DNA of 64,000 nucleotides from Tellurirhabdus bombi. Lineage in GTDB: Bacteria; Bacteroidota; Bacteroidia; Cytophagales; Spirosomataceae. The position numbers and the translations under genes were made by a program. The notes below the pieces were generated by a model, which was given only the letters and a program-made list of their open reading frames with translations, made no database searches and had not been told where the DNA came from. Of this stretch, positions 35,793 to 45,308 are shown piece by piece (the first letter of the stretch is position 1; each line of letters opens with the position of its first letter). The stretch covers positions 2,864,001 through 2,928,000 of the forward strand of contig NZ_CP090557.1 in assembly GCF_021484805.1 (NCBI RefSeq), read 5' to 3'.

Positions 35793-37481
35793 TTATCCCT
35801 TTTTCTGGACTTTGCCCCAGCTATCTTTCAAGGTCACCGTCCGGTTGAAAACCAGTTTATCGGGCGTTGAGTCTGGATCAACAAAGAAATACCCTTTGCG
35901 CATAAACTGAACACTACCGCTGGGTGGAGATACCTTCAGGCTTGGCTCAACCAGTCCGCGCACGGTAACCAGTGATTCAGGATTGATAAATGTCTTAAAA
36001 TCACCTTCTTCGCTGGACGGATCTTCAACGGTTAGCAGGCGATCATACAGGCGAACTTCGGCCTCGACCGCATCGGCCACTGAAACCCAGTGAATCGTTC
36101 CTTTGACATTGATGCCCGACGTGTCTGAACCTGAGCGACTTTCAGGAATATACGTACAATGCAGCTCCGTTACCTCGCCTGCCTCGTTCTTGATGGCTTC
36201 CTCGCATTTAATGATATACGCGCCCTTCAGCCGAACCAGCCCGCCGGGAAACAAACGGAAATATTTTTTCGGTGGATTTTCCAGGAAGTCTTCCCGTTCA
36301 ATCCAGATTTCCCGACTAAATGGCACGTCCCGATCGCCCGCTTCCGGATCTTCAGGGTTGTTTTCAACGTGAAGCGTTTCTGTTTTTCCTTCGGGGTAGT
36401 TGGTAATCACCACTTTAATGGGGTTCTCATCCAACACGGCCATAACGCGGGGAGCCGTTTTGTTAAGCTCTTCGCGGATACAGAATTCCAGCAGTCCGAC
36501 ATCAATCAGGTTTTCGCGCCGCGCAATCCCAATCCGGTCGGCGAACTCCCGAATGCTCGAAGGAGTGTAGCCCCGCCGACGCAGCCCCGAAATCGTTGGC
36601 ATCCGTGGGTCGTCCCAACCACTAACGTATCGTTCGTTAACCAGTTGCAGAAGCTTCCGCTTGGACATAACCGTGTAGGTCAGATTCAGTCGGGCGAATT
36701 CGATTTGTCGCGAAGGAAAAATCTCCAGCTGATCAATGTACCACTCGTAAACCGGGCGGTGCACTTCAAATTCGAGCGTACAAAGCGAGTGCGTAATTCC
36801 TTCGATAGAGTCCGACTGGCCGTGCGCGAAATCGTACATGGGGTAAATACACCATTTGTCGCCCGTCCGGTGATGATGCGCATGTTTGATGCGGTACATG
36901 ATCGGATCGCGGAAATGCATGTTTGGCGAGGCCATGTCTATTTTGGCCCGTAACACCTTTTGTCCGTCGGCAAAGTCACCGTTTTTCATTTTCCGAAACA
37001 GGTCGAGGTTTTCCTCTACTGTCCGGCTGCGGAAAGGGCTTTCCTGACCGGGTTCCGTGGGCGTTCCTTTTTGCGCGGCAATTTGCTCGGCGGTTGAATC
37101 ATCCACATACGCCAATCCTTTCTCAATCAGCCGCTCGGCAAAAAGGTACAGCTGATCAAAATAATTAGACGCGTAAAATTCATTTTCCCAGTCGAAGCCC
37201 AACCAGCGAACATCGGCCTTGATGGATTCTACGTATTCGGTATCTTCCGTGATCGGATTCGTATCATCGAAACGGAGGTTGGTTTTACCGCCGTATTTAT
37301 CGGCCAGGCCAAAATTCAGACAAATCGACTTGGCATGCCCAATATGTAAATAGCCGTTTGGCTCGGGTGGAAAGCGCGTGTGAATTCGGCCACCATTCTT
37401 ACCGCTGGCAATGTCTTCTTCGACAATTTGTTCAATAAAGTTGAGCGAACGCTCGGCGGGTTCTTTTGGTGCTTCCGTCAT
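35793..37481 (-). CDS. glnS: glutamine--tRNA ligase
   Basis: Class I aminoacyl-tRNA synthetase. I start at the ATG giving [20 protein letters not shown], preceded on the coding strand by GGGAG at good spacing; the frame runs 42 codons further but through the terminator of the next gene. HIGH motif: [26 protein letters not shown]. The GlnRS-specific C-terminal beta-barrels are present ([31 protein letters not shown]). 562 residues is the usual length. Confidence 0.96.
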   Translation of the reverse strand: MTEAPKEPAERSLNFIEQIVEEDIASGKNGGRIHTRFPPEPNGYLHIGHAKSICLNFGLADKYGGKTNLRFDDTNPITEDTEYVESIKADVRWLGFDWENEFYASNYFDQLYLFAERLIEKGLAYVDDSTAEQIAAQKGTPTEPGQESPFRSRTVEENLDLFRKMKNGDFADGQKVLRAKIDMASPNMHFRDPIMYRIKHAHHHRTGDKWCIYPMYDFAHGQSDSIEGITHSLCTLEFEVHRPVYEWYIDQLEIFPSRQIEFARLNLTYTVMSKRKLLQLVNERYVSGWDDPRMPTISGLRRRGYTPSSIREFADRIGIARRENLIDVGLLEFCIREELNKTAPRVMAVLDENPIKVVITNYPEGKTETLHVENNPEDPEAGDRDVPFSREIWIEREDFLENPPKKYFRLFPGGLVRLKGAYIIKCEEAIKNEAGEVTELHCTYIPESRSGSDTSGINVKGTIHWVSVADAVEAEVRLYDRLLTVEDPSSEEGDFKTFINPESLVTVRGLVEPSLKVSPPSGSVQFMRKGYFFVDPDSTPDKLVFNRTVTLKDSWGKVQKKG

Positions 37482-37582
37482 GGATTGTACTCCCTTGTTT
37501 AATGCCCCGAAAATACACTGATTGACCGGAATTGACAAACGAAACCTCGCGGTAGCCGTAAGATTCGCGGGCAGATGGTTAC

Positions 37583-37613
37583 AAAAAAAGCCCATCCAAA
37601 AAGGCATGGGCTT
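37583..37613 (-). terminator. terminator of the 37653 gene
   Basis: AAGCCCAT (37588-37595) and ATGGGCTT (37606-37613) pair, with a further CC/GG inside the loop. The A run at 37583-37589 is the U tract on the minus strand. Confidence 0.8.
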
Positions 37614-37652
37614 CGCATTTCGATGTACTAAAGGTTTAGTACAAGATTATGC

Positions 37653-38162
37653 TTATTTTTTCTCAATAATGGCGTCGTTGGTTCCAATCAGGTAAACTAC
37701 GGTTTTGTTGTTGGCAGCAGCAGTTACCCGCCAGCCCGTCAGAAGTCCATTGGCCACAACGGCCTTGACCATCTGGATAGCAGCGCCAGGCATGTCCTTC
37801 ATCACCACCTGCATGGTAGATGTTGGTAAAAAAGTAAGTGGAACATCTTCTTCGCCATTCTTGAACGCGCCATTGGCATTTACGTAGATAACGCGATTCA
37901 TTGACCCATCCCGTAAGGATACAAGCCACCCGTCGCTGGTGTATTGCTGACCGCGCAGGTCCGTGGCGTTTGGATAGGCAGAACGTACACTTTGGTAAAT
38001 AGCGGGATTCAGACCTGAGTTAGAGGCATCCCGAATAATCTCATCGTCATCCCGGCTACAGCTTGGCATCGATACTGAAAGAACTACCAGCATGAGCGCA
38101 ATAAAGCCTTGCTTAAACGAGGTCCATACAAAATTGGCTGGCATAAAATTCAGGTGTTTCAT
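37653..38162 (-). CDS. PepSY-like lipoprotein
   Basis: 169 residues. A signal segment (GFIALMLVVLSVSMPSC) provides a lipobox. The mature part, about 130 residues, has a PepSY-like pattern (AIYQSVRSAYPNATDLRGQQYTSDGWLVSLRDG) then beta strands (NRVIYVNANGAFKNGEEDV). Related Bacteroidota proteins are annotated as PepSY-like or putative beta-lactamase-inhibitor-like domains. A later ATG (MPANF) could also start it. Function unknown. Confidence 0.65.
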   Translation of the reverse strand: MKHLNFMPANFVWTSFKQGFIALMLVVLSVSMPSCSRDDDEIIRDASNSGLNPAIYQSVRSAYPNATDLRGQQYTSDGWLVSLRDGSMNRVIYVNANGAFKNGEEDVPLTFLPTSTMQVVMKDMPGAAIQMVKAVVANGLLTGWRVTAAANNKTVVYLIGTNDAIIEKK

Positions 38163-38283
38163 TTTAAGTATTGTTTACAGAGAAATGGTTATTATCAAGA
38201 TATCTATAAAACATCATCGTTTTACGGATGTTCAAAATATAGTACAGTTTGTTTATTTTTCCTTTTTTGGCCACAAATAACAA

Positions 38284-38351
38284 AAGCGCAGATTGGGTGA
38301 ATTCAGCGATCCCAACTAGTTGAAATCCGTTAACCCACCCAATCTGCGCTT
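38284..38351 (-). terminator. long-armed inverted repeat, probable terminator of the DUF4920 gene
   Basis: A perfect 16-bp inverted repeat (38284-38299 with 38336-38351) with a 36-nt loop. On the minus strand the stem is followed by TTTGTTATTTG. The loop is long for a terminator but the position, 16 nt beyond the stop, fits. Confidence 0.7.
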
Positions 38352-38367
38352 CTGCCTGACTAATTTC

Positions 38368-38823
38368 TTATTTCTTTACGATCACACCGTCAGCCACAAA
38401 CGTAACGGCTTTCTCTGGTTCGGTGATGGCCGCAATTTCTTCTTTGCTCTTCTTGGCATCTTCGGCGTAATGACGCAGTTCGCTTACGGAAGTGGTGGTA
38501 GTTTGCGCTGTCCCTTCAAAAACAACATTTTTTCCCACGATGTCTTTCGGTACAAAGAAACCATAATCGCGGAAGGTTACCCGCATGGTTTGGCCGTCGG
38601 TCGTTTTTACTTTCATCCAGCAACCAGCCATCTTACAAACGGACTCAACAGTGCCCTCAACCTTAGCGGGGAGGGATTTCTGATTACCAATTTTGCTAAC
38701 CAGTTGTGAGGCCGGAATGGCGTTATCAGTCGTAATTTTTTTGCCGTGGTAGCTGTAGTTATCCTGGGCCATTGCGCCAAATGTAATGCCGAGCGCCAGG
38801 CACCATGTCAAAAGGTGCTTCAT
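38368..38823 (-). CDS. DUF4920 domain-containing secreted protein
   Basis: 151 residues with a signal peptide (LTWCLALGITFGAMAQ). The mature part shows the DUF4920 pattern: GKKITTDNAIPASQLVSKI, KVEGTVESVCKMAGCWMKVK, MRVTFRDYGFFVPKDIVGK. The paired Cys in CKMAGCWM may bind metal or haem-related ligands; related proteins resemble small OB-like periplasmic domains. Monocistronic. Function unknown. Confidence 0.82.
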   Translation of the reverse strand: MKHLLTWCLALGITFGAMAQDNYSYHGKKITTDNAIPASQLVSKIGNQKSLPAKVEGTVESVCKMAGCWMKVKTTDGQTMRVTFRDYGFFVPKDIVGKNVVFEGTAQTTTTSVSELRHYAEDAKKSKEEIAAITEPEKAVTFVADGVIVKK

Positions 38824-38966
38824 ACGATTTGTTTATTTAGAATGATACAAAAGTAATACATGAACGCCTAATTTCTAAGCTGGATAAGAACTATAATTGG
38901 CTAGTAATCCGGTAATAGTTAATTCATTACAGTGACAAGAAACAGCTGGCTATCCGCGCTGGCCTT

Positions 38967-41900
38967 TTATTTTAATACTTCTACCCAACCCTTGCATTTC
39001 ACGCCTTTGGGGGTTGTAAGCAAATAATAATACGTGCCGTGGGCCGCATTATTTCCCCAATTGTTAGCGTAGCTGTCAGCTCGGTATATAAGCTTGCCCC
39101 AACGGTTGAAAATCTCCAGTTGTGCGCCCGAAAAGCCTACGTTAAATATGTCATTTTTGCCGTCATTGTTGGCCGTGACTACGTTGGGAATCTCGCCCAG
39201 ATTTTCCACCTCAACGGGCAGGTTTAAGGAAATTGAACACCCATTTTTGTAAGCGGTTGCTGTAATGGTATATTGACCGGAATGCGGGTATTGATAAGGG
39301 TCAATATTGGCCGTGCTGAGCGTGTCGCCGTTGCCCATCACCCAGCGGAAGGAGTCGGCTCCCTGGGTGCGGTTGGTGAGTTGCACCTGCATGGGCTTTC
39401 CGCAGTCATTACTGGTTTGCAGCTCAACCGCAGGTTTGAACGAGTCGTCAATCTGCACCGTAACCGTCCGTTGAACCCGGCAACCATATTGGTTTGTCAT
39501 GGTAACCGTATAGGGAGTTGTCGTTTCGGGCGTGGCGATGGGATTGGCAATTGTGGTGCTGCTCAGCGTGGGCGACGGATTCCAGGCGTAGGTTGTGGCT
39601 CCTTCCGCTTTCAACTGAATGCTTCGACCAGCGCAAATGGATGTATCGGCACTCACCTTGAATGAAGCCGGAAATATTTTGATTACCTGTTGCGCAACAT
39701 CGACGACCTTGCAAGTCATTTTGTTATACGCCTTCAACACGATGGTATACTCGCCCGCCTTGTCGAATGTGTGAGTGGCCTGCGCGGGATTGGTTGACGT
39801 GCCTCGCCCGCTGAAATCCCATTCGTAGGTAATGCCTCCTTCGCTGGTATTGACAAACGTGAGCGATAGGGGAGCGCACCCTTCAACGACGCCTTTTTTA
39901 GTCCCTTCGTACGTGTCGAAAGCGGCTTTTAACCGATCAATATCAAATTTAAAGGCCGCATTGTTGCAGTTGGTGCTTCGGTTCTCCCGTGACCAGGCTT
40001 GGGGGGGTGCCGGAAAGCGAGTGCCTCCGCACGCACAGGCGGCGTGGTAAATAACACCACTCTTATCGAATCGGCAAGTGCCACCATCCACGTGATCGCC
40101 CCGGTCGGCTTCGGTGCTGTCGGCAGGGCTTTCACTGCCAAAATAGGTGGCGTAAAGCAGGGATCGCGCTTTTCGTTCGAGGACCGCAAGCCAGAAATTA
40201 TTGCCATTGGTTTTTGTCTTAAACGCCCCCTGGGTAACCGGTAGTCCAACGGTGCTGCTCCGCGTGTTATTGATGGTTCGAATATTGACGATGCCACCCC
40301 AGCCCGACAGGTAGATATTGCCGCATTCATTGACTAACAGCGCCGTCGGCGCAATGTCGGGTGCCGCTCGACCTGAACCAACGGTAGTTGAGAAATAAGT
40401 TCGGGAAAGCGTTTTATCCAGCGCGTGAATAAACTGGCAGCTGTTGGCATTTCGGTAAACACTGTCTGTGGTGGTATAACGACCATTGGTAAGTCCGAAA
40501 ACGTGCACATTTTCCTCGTTGTCCAGATCCAGCAGGTAAGCCGCGTCGGCATTGGCCGTACCCAGGTAAGTAAGGTTTGTTAACTGCTGATTCACAAATT
40601 TGGCGACGAAACCATCTTCCAGACCGGCGGTTCCACCCAACTGCCTGTTAAGCGCTTGATTATGAACAGGTAAGTCGGTGCTGCGTGAAACACCGCAGAC
40701 GTACAAAGCACCCGATGGAGCCAGTTTAAGCCCATAAAGCGCATCGTACCGATCTCCGCCGACCAGCGTACTCCATTGCAGAACCGACAGATCAGGCGAA
40801 AGTGAAAAGACAACGCCCTCCTGGCCACCAGCAACAGTAGAGCGGGAGGGTTTTACGAGCGGGAAATTACTTGATGTCGTGACACTGCAAACGTAGACAT
40901 TGCCAGCAGCATCAGTCATGACCTCCCCCCGAAATGGATCGCCGTAATTGCGAATTTGCAACTGGCTAACCTGGCCTAGCCCATCATTGGCACTGCCGCC
41001 AATCAAGGTTCCGGCGAGCAGATTCCGACCCGTTGCATCCAGTTTAGCAACAAACAAATCACTGCCCTGCGTAAATTCGAAGCCATCCATCGGCGTGATC
41101 GACGACCCTCCGTTGAATTGTCGCTGAAAGGCATTGGTGGACGTGGGAAAGTTGTTGGAGGCAGTACTTCCTAAGATAAGCAGTTCATTGGCGGCGTTGA
41201 CCCAGATGCTATGCGGAACCTCGACGCTTCGTCCCCCAATGTAGGTGGCGTAAAGCAACTGCTGACCATTAGGGCTAAATTTCATAATGGCTACATCAAC
41301 CACTTCCGCAAACTTCACCTGATAAGCTCCGGTAGAGACCGGAAATTGATTGCCAAAAGCGGTGCCGCCAGAATAAAGATTGCCTCCGGTGTCGTAGGTA
41401 GCCGTGTGTCCCCAGTTATCAGAAACAGAGCCTGAGTACGTGGAAAAAATAAGGGTGGGGTCAACCGTAAGGGTTTTGCTTTTGTCGAATTCTTTAGGAA
41501 AATGAAAACTTGCTGTAGAGCCGTTCACGCGCCATTCGGTGGCAACGTCGCCTTGGTCAGTGTAGCTATAGGGTTTGGCCTCGCGGAAGGGAAGGAGGCT
41601 GGTTTCAATCAGTAATTGCTCCTTGTCAATTTTTACGCGTTCGGCGCCGTCATAGCGAAGCTGAATGCGGGATGGATCGGCACCTGGCCGTACGATAAAT
41701 TCGTATTTTAATGTCTGATAATAGGCAAAAAGACGTAAATCAATACCTGGATAAACGTCATGATAAACAATCTCCCCGAACAGGGAGGCATCACTAGCCC
41801 AGCGCTTTGGGTCGTTACCAAAAAGGTAGTTTATGTGTTGACTGCTTGGCTTCAAGGCCTCTATTTGGGTGGTCTGGCTGCCTTCCAGAATCATTTCGAC

Positions 41901-42200
41901 ACCATGGGCGCGAATTTTGGCCGACTCATCAGGCGGGGTGCTGCTCGTTCGGGCGGTGGGTTGAGCAGGCCGACGCGTATGAATGGCACCAACAGCGGCA
42001 GCGTCGTAAAAGACGTAGTGAAGCGACCCTTTTTTTAAAAACAGGTAACCCCCCGGTAAATCGGCCCGGTAAAGCACATCATCTGCCCATTGGCCTTTAT
42101 TCTGCACAAAGCTAACCGCAGCAGGCTGATCGAGGGCCTGGCTGGCTAGCGGAAAAAGCAGCAACCAAAACACACATAATAAGGTAAAGCTTCGAAACAT
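38967..42200 (-). CDS. giant T9SS type B secreted protein with SBBP repeats and PKD domain
   Basis: 1077 residues. A signal peptide (LLCVFWLLLFPLASQA) is followed by a DUF7948-like N-terminal domain (about 30-250) with FVQNKGQWADDVLYRADLPG. A region of SBBP-type beta-propeller repeats follows (YATYIGG, ATLIGGSANDGLGQ, STLVGGDRYDAL and others), then a PKD domain (about 765-850, THTFDKAGEYTIVLKAYN), further Ig-like strands, and a C-terminal gliding-motility-type tail (NVVTANNDGKNDIFNV to GTYYYLL). The tail is the CHU_C/type B signal. Probably a surface adhesin or motility-related protein; exact role unknown. Confidence 0.88.
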   Translation of the reverse strand: MFRSFTLLCVFWLLLFPLASQALDQPAAVSFVQNKGQWADDVLYRADLPGGYLFLKKGSLHYVFYDAAAVGAIHTRRPAQPTARTSSTPPDESAKIRAHGVEMILEGSQTTQIEALKPSSQHINYLFGNDPKRWASDASLFGEIVYHDVYPGIDLRLFAYYQTLKYEFIVRPGADPSRIQLRYDGAERVKIDKEQLLIETSLLPFREAKPYSYTDQGDVATEWRVNGSTASFHFPKEFDKSKTLTVDPTLIFSTYSGSVSDNWGHTATYDTGGNLYSGGTAFGNQFPVSTGAYQVKFAEVVDVAIMKFSPNGQQLLYATYIGGRSVEVPHSIWVNAANELLILGSTASNNFPTSTNAFQRQFNGGSSITPMDGFEFTQGSDLFVAKLDATGRNLLAGTLIGGSANDGLGQVSQLQIRNYGDPFRGEVMTDAAGNVYVCSVTTSSNFPLVKPSRSTVAGGQEGVVFSLSPDLSVLQWSTLVGGDRYDALYGLKLAPSGALYVCGVSRSTDLPVHNQALNRQLGGTAGLEDGFVAKFVNQQLTNLTYLGTANADAAYLLDLDNEENVHVFGLTNGRYTTTDSVYRNANSCQFIHALDKTLSRTYFSTTVGSGRAAPDIAPTALLVNECGNIYLSGWGGIVNIRTINNTRSSTVGLPVTQGAFKTKTNGNNFWLAVLERKARSLLYATYFGSESPADSTEADRGDHVDGGTCRFDKSGVIYHAACACGGTRFPAPPQAWSRENRSTNCNNAAFKFDIDRLKAAFDTYEGTKKGVVEGCAPLSLTFVNTSEGGITYEWDFSGRGTSTNPAQATHTFDKAGEYTIVLKAYNKMTCKVVDVAQQVIKIFPASFKVSADTSICAGRSIQLKAEGATTYAWNPSPTLSSTTIANPIATPETTTPYTVTMTNQYGCRVQRTVTVQIDDSFKPAVELQTSNDCGKPMQVQLTNRTQGADSFRWVMGNGDTLSTANIDPYQYPHSGQYTITATAYKNGCSISLNLPVEVENLGEIPNVVTANNDGKNDIFNVGFSGAQLEIFNRWGKLIYRADSYANNWGNNAAHGTYYYLLTTPKGVKCKGWVEVLK

Positions 42201-42229
42201 AGAGTCGGCTTAAACACTGAAAAGTACTT

Positions 42230-42237
42230 TAAAGATA
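42230..42237 (-). promoter_or_regulatory. -7-like box for the giant T9SS gene
   Basis: On the minus strand TATCTTTA differs at one position from TAnnTTTG. It lies 29 nt upstream of the ATG at 42200. Confidence 0.35.
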
Positions 42238-42295
42238 CACCAATTCCTGACTCCCTCGCGATGCAAAGGGTTGCAAGATGCTCGATAAAAACAAA

Positions 42296-42910
42296 TTATT
42301 TCCAGCGTGTAATGTCGACTATGTTAGGGCAGAAGTCGTATTCGTCGGGTTGATTGGAGCCGATGAGTAAAATGGGAGTAGTTAGTTTCCGAACCTGTTC
42401 CTGGTACCAGCTAACGCCCTGGCGGTCAAGGTTAGAGGTGGGCTCGTCCAGAATAACAACCGAGGCTTCGGAACAAAAGGCAAGTCCGAGTTTAACGCGT
42501 TGTTTCATGCCCGACGAAAAAGCTTTGATTTCCTTGTGGCGGGCGTGATCCAGAAACATCAGTTCGGTAAGCTGATGCGGTGTAAGGCCGTCTTTAAACG
42601 GTTTGAACGACTGGTGAAACGTGAGCAGCTCCGTGAGTGTCAGCTCTTCGATTAATTCCAGATAGGGCGCAGCGATAACAATATGCTGGTACCAGCTATC
42701 AATATCCAGCTTTTTGCCGTTCAGTTGGTATATGATCTCGCCTTCCGTCGCGGGAATTGCGCCGGAAAGCACTTGCAGGAGGGTTGATTTTCCACTCCCG
42801 TTTGGTCCGACGAAGGTGTAGCTCTGACCCTTTTCCAGCGTCAATGCGACATCCCGAAAGATCCATTCCCGCCGAAACCGCTTTCCAACCCGCTCAATGC
42901 TGATATTCAT
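42296..42910 (-). CDS. ABC transporter ATP-binding protein
   Basis: 204 residues from the ATG giving MNISIERVGKRFRREWIF. Walker A is GPNGSGKS, the signature is FSSGMKQRVKLGLA, and Walker B is SVVILDEPTSNLD. The upstream 12 codons of open frame lie inside a hairpin and are not included. It is the last gene of the lipid A operon in this window. No permease is adjacent, so the transported substrate is unknown; the same lpxA-to-ABC order is common in Cytophagales. Confidence 0.92.
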   Translation of the reverse strand: MNISIERVGKRFRREWIFRDVALTLEKGQSYTFVGPNGSGKSTLLQVLSGAIPATEGEIIYQLNGKKLDIDSWYQHIVIAAPYLELIEELTLTELLTFHQSFKPFKDGLTPHQLTELMFLDHARHKEIKAFSSGMKQRVKLGLAFCSEASVVILDEPTSNLDRQGVSWYQEQVRKLTTPILLIGSNQPDEYDFCPNIVDITRWK

Positions 42911-42917
42911 ACGCTGT

Positions 42918-42967
42918 AATGAGTAATGAGTTGTGGAAATAGCCATTTCCTACCCTCATTACTCATT
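42918..42967. repeat. intercistronic hairpin between lpxA and the ABC gene
   Basis: Perfect 13-bp arms AATGAGTAATGAG (42918-42930) and CTCATTACTCATT (42955-42967), plus an inner 6-bp pair GGAAAT/ATTTCC with a 4-nt loop. It could limit read-through, stabilise the upstream mRNA, or be a dispersed repeat element. Confidence 0.7.
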
Positions 42968-42972
42968 TAAAA

Positions 42973-43767
42973 CTAGTCTCCAACTTCCCGGCCCGATGGC
43001 CCTTTCATGATGCCTCGTTCGGAATTGCGAATGAAATTCACGATCTCGTCGCGTTCATTGGAAGGGGGCAATTCCAATTCGATAAGCGACATCGCCTCGG
43101 CGTTGTTCAGGCCGCGCAGGTAGATGTAGCGGTAGATATTTTGGACTTCGTTAATCTTCTCGTTCGAATAACCCCGCCGTCTCAAACCAATGGAGTTAAT
43201 ACCGGCATAGGTAAGGGGCTCACGGGCCGCTTTGGTAAACGGCGGAACATCTTTCCGCACCAGCGAACCGCCGGAAACCATCGAGTGAGCACCTATTTTT
43301 ACAAATTGATGTACCGAGCTCGATCCACCGATGATACTCCAGTCACCCAGATGGACGTGTCCGCCCATCTGTACATTATTGACAATGATGCAGTTATCGC
43401 CGATCCGGCAGTCGTGGGCGATGTGGGCATAAGCCATCACCAAACAGTCTTTACCGATCTCGGTTTTCCAATGTTCCTCGGTTCCCCGGCTAATGGTCGC
43501 ATACTCCCGGATGGTGGTGTTATCACCAATGTAAGCGCGGGTGTACTCTCCTTTAAACTTTAAATCCTGGGGAGTGGACGAGATGACAGCACCGGGATAA
43601 ATCTTGCAATTTTTACCGATACGAGCACCTTCGTTAATCACGGCGTGCGAACCAATCCAAGTCCCTTCGCCGATTTCAACATCTTTATGGACAATAGCAA
43701 AAGGCTCAACGACAACATTTTGGGCTAATTTTGCCTCTGGGTGGATATATGCAAGGGGTTGAATCAT
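42973..43767 (-). CDS. lpxA: UDP-N-acetylglucosamine O-acyltransferase
   Basis: First step of lipid A synthesis, transferring a 3-hydroxyacyl chain from ACP to UDP-GlcNAc. The start at 43767 gives MIQPLAYIHPEAKLAQNVVV, the family start; 27 upstream codons are intergenic repeat. Left-handed beta-helix hexapeptides are plain (IGEGTWIGSHAVINEGARIGKNC), with the catalytic His region AYAHIAHDCRIGDNCI, and a C-terminal helical domain (NVQNIYRYIYLRGLNNAEA-like). 264 residues is typical. Confidence 0.95.
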   Translation of the reverse strand: MIQPLAYIHPEAKLAQNVVVEPFAIVHKDVEIGEGTWIGSHAVINEGARIGKNCKIYPGAVISSTPQDLKFKGEYTRAYIGDNTTIREYATISRGTEEHWKTEIGKDCLVMAYAHIAHDCRIGDNCIIVNNVQMGGHVHLGDWSIIGGSSSVHQFVKIGAHSMVSGGSLVRKDVPPFTKAAREPLTYAGINSIGLRRRGYSNEKINEVQNIYRYIYLRGLNNAEAMSLIELELPPSNERDEIVNFIRNSERGIMKGPSGREVGD

Positions 43768-43792
43768 GGGTTGCATAGGACAGTGTGCCACA

Positions 43793-43826
43793 GGCAGTTT
43801 GCAGAAAGCAGGTTGCATAAACTGCC
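43793..43826. repeat. short hairpin between lpxC/fabZ and lpxA
   Basis: GGCAGTTT (43793-43800) and AAACTGCC (43819-43826) form a perfect 8-bp stem. The surrounding 95 nt is rich in variants of ACTGCC, resembling the repeat-rich intergenic sequence seen in many Cytophagales genomes. Confidence 0.5.
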
Positions 43827-43861
43827 CACTGCCAGCCACTTGCTGCAACTGTTTACTTCAT

Positions 43862-45256
43862 TCATTTCTTTTTGACAAGACTAGCAATCATTTCTGCTTC
43901 GCAAACGAGTTGCCCCGCTACGTAGCCACGACCCTGCATTTTTACAATGCCTCGTTTCATGGGTGATATAAATTCACAACGAAAAATGACGGTGTCTCCG
44001 GGTAAAACGTTGCGACGAAAACGACAATTTTCTATACCAATTAAATAAGGCCAGTAATTTTCTGGATCAGGAACAGAGGTAAGTACCAGAATACCACCTG
44101 TTTGAGCCATCGCTTCTAATTGCAAAACGCCAGGCATAACCGGGTTGCCCGGGAAGTGACCCATGAAGAATTGCTCATTGATCGTTACATTTTTGATACC
44201 AACAACGCTGCTTTTGTCCAGAGCGATGATCTTATCGATCATCTGGAACGGGTAGCGGTGGGCCAGCAGGTCGGCAATTTGCTGAATATCAAAAACCGGT
44301 GGCTGCTTCGGATCGTACGTAGGTACGGTGTTAGCCGCTGTTTTCTGCATCAATTTCTTGATCTTCTTCGCAAATGCTACGTTGGCAGCGTGGCCAGGGC
44401 GAGCCGCCAGAATCTGGGCCTTGATCGGTCGTCCCACGAGCGCCAGATCTCCCACGAGATCAAGCAGCTTGTGACGCGCCATCTCGTTCGGATAATGCAG
44501 CTTCAGGTTGTTCAAAATTCCTTCCTGCCGATTAACGCCCACTTTCGATTTGTTAAGCAGTCCAGCGAGGTAGTCTAATTCACCTTCTTCAACATCGCGG
44601 TCAACAATGACAATCGCATTCGTCAAGTCGCCGCCTTTGATCAGGTTTTGCTTGTAGAGCATTTCCAGCTCGTGCAGGAAAACAAACGTCCGGCACATGG
44701 CAATATCGCTGGAGAACTGGGTAATGTCGTTCAGGGACGCGTGCTGGCTGGTAATAACCCGTGAGTTATAATCGACCATCACCGTAAGCCGGTAGTCGTT
44801 TAGGGGTAGAGCCGCAATTTCAATATCCTTATCGGGATTTTTGTAATGTACGTACTCATTGATTTCGAAGTAGTTACGGGTAGCGTTCTGTTCTTCAACG
44901 CCAGCATCTTCTAAGGCTTCAATGAATTTGATGGAGCTACCATCCATGATCGGTGGTTCGGGACCATCGAGCTGAATCAGGATGTTATCCAGTTGCAGAC
45001 CAACCAGTGCGGCCAGGGTATGTTCAACCGTGTGAACCCGGGCGCCGCTTTGTTCGATGGTGGTTCCGCGCGAAAGATCGACCACATTATCAACGTCGGC
45101 ATCGATGATGGGCTGTCCGGGGAGGTCTACGCGTTGAAATTTATAACCATGATTCGGTGGCGCTGGCAGGAAAGTCATCGTTGCCTGAACGCCCGTATGC
45201 AGGCCAACGCCTGATACAGAGACCGCCTTCTGGATGGTTTGTTGCTTTGTATTCAT
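43862..45256 (-). CDS. lpxC/fabZ: bifunctional UDP-3-O-acyl-GlcNAc deacetylase / 3-hydroxyacyl-ACP dehydratase
   Basis: A fused gene typical of Bacteroidota. Residues about 1-310 are LpxC, the zinc deacetylase that commits lipid A synthesis: HTVEHTLAAL and HKLLDLVGDLAL carry the zinc and catalytic residues. Residues about 320-464 are FabZ: HRYPFQMIDKII, and GHFPGNPVMPGVLQLEAMAQ with the active-site His and Glu. The start ATG at 45256 gives MNTKQQTIQKAVSVSGVGLH. It lies between lpxD and lpxA, all leftward. Confidence 0.96.
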   Translation of the reverse strand: MNTKQQTIQKAVSVSGVGLHTGVQATMTFLPAPPNHGYKFQRVDLPGQPIIDADVDNVVDLSRGTTIEQSGARVHTVEHTLAALVGLQLDNILIQLDGPEPPIMDGSSIKFIEALEDAGVEEQNATRNYFEINEYVHYKNPDKDIEIAALPLNDYRLTVMVDYNSRVITSQHASLNDITQFSSDIAMCRTFVFLHELEMLYKQNLIKGGDLTNAIVIVDRDVEEGELDYLAGLLNKSKVGVNRQEGILNNLKLHYPNEMARHKLLDLVGDLALVGRPIKAQILAARPGHAANVAFAKKIKKLMQKTAANTVPTYDPKQPPVFDIQQIADLLAHRYPFQMIDKIIALDKSSVVGIKNVTINEQFFMGHFPGNPVMPGVLQLEAMAQTGGILVLTSVPDPENYWPYLIGIENCRFRRNVLPGDTVIFRCEFISPMKRGIVKMQGRGYVAGQLVCEAEMIASLVKKK

Positions 45257-45308
45257 GTATGCTTTTACCAATTAAGAGCTTGTTGATGCGTTGACAAGCT
45301 GGTTAGGT

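Noticed and set aside
37482-37607. N-terminal extension of glutamine--tRNA ligase (42 codons).
   Set aside because: It reads through the terminator of the neighbouring gene and lacks resemblance to the family; a GGGAG site precedes the shorter start.
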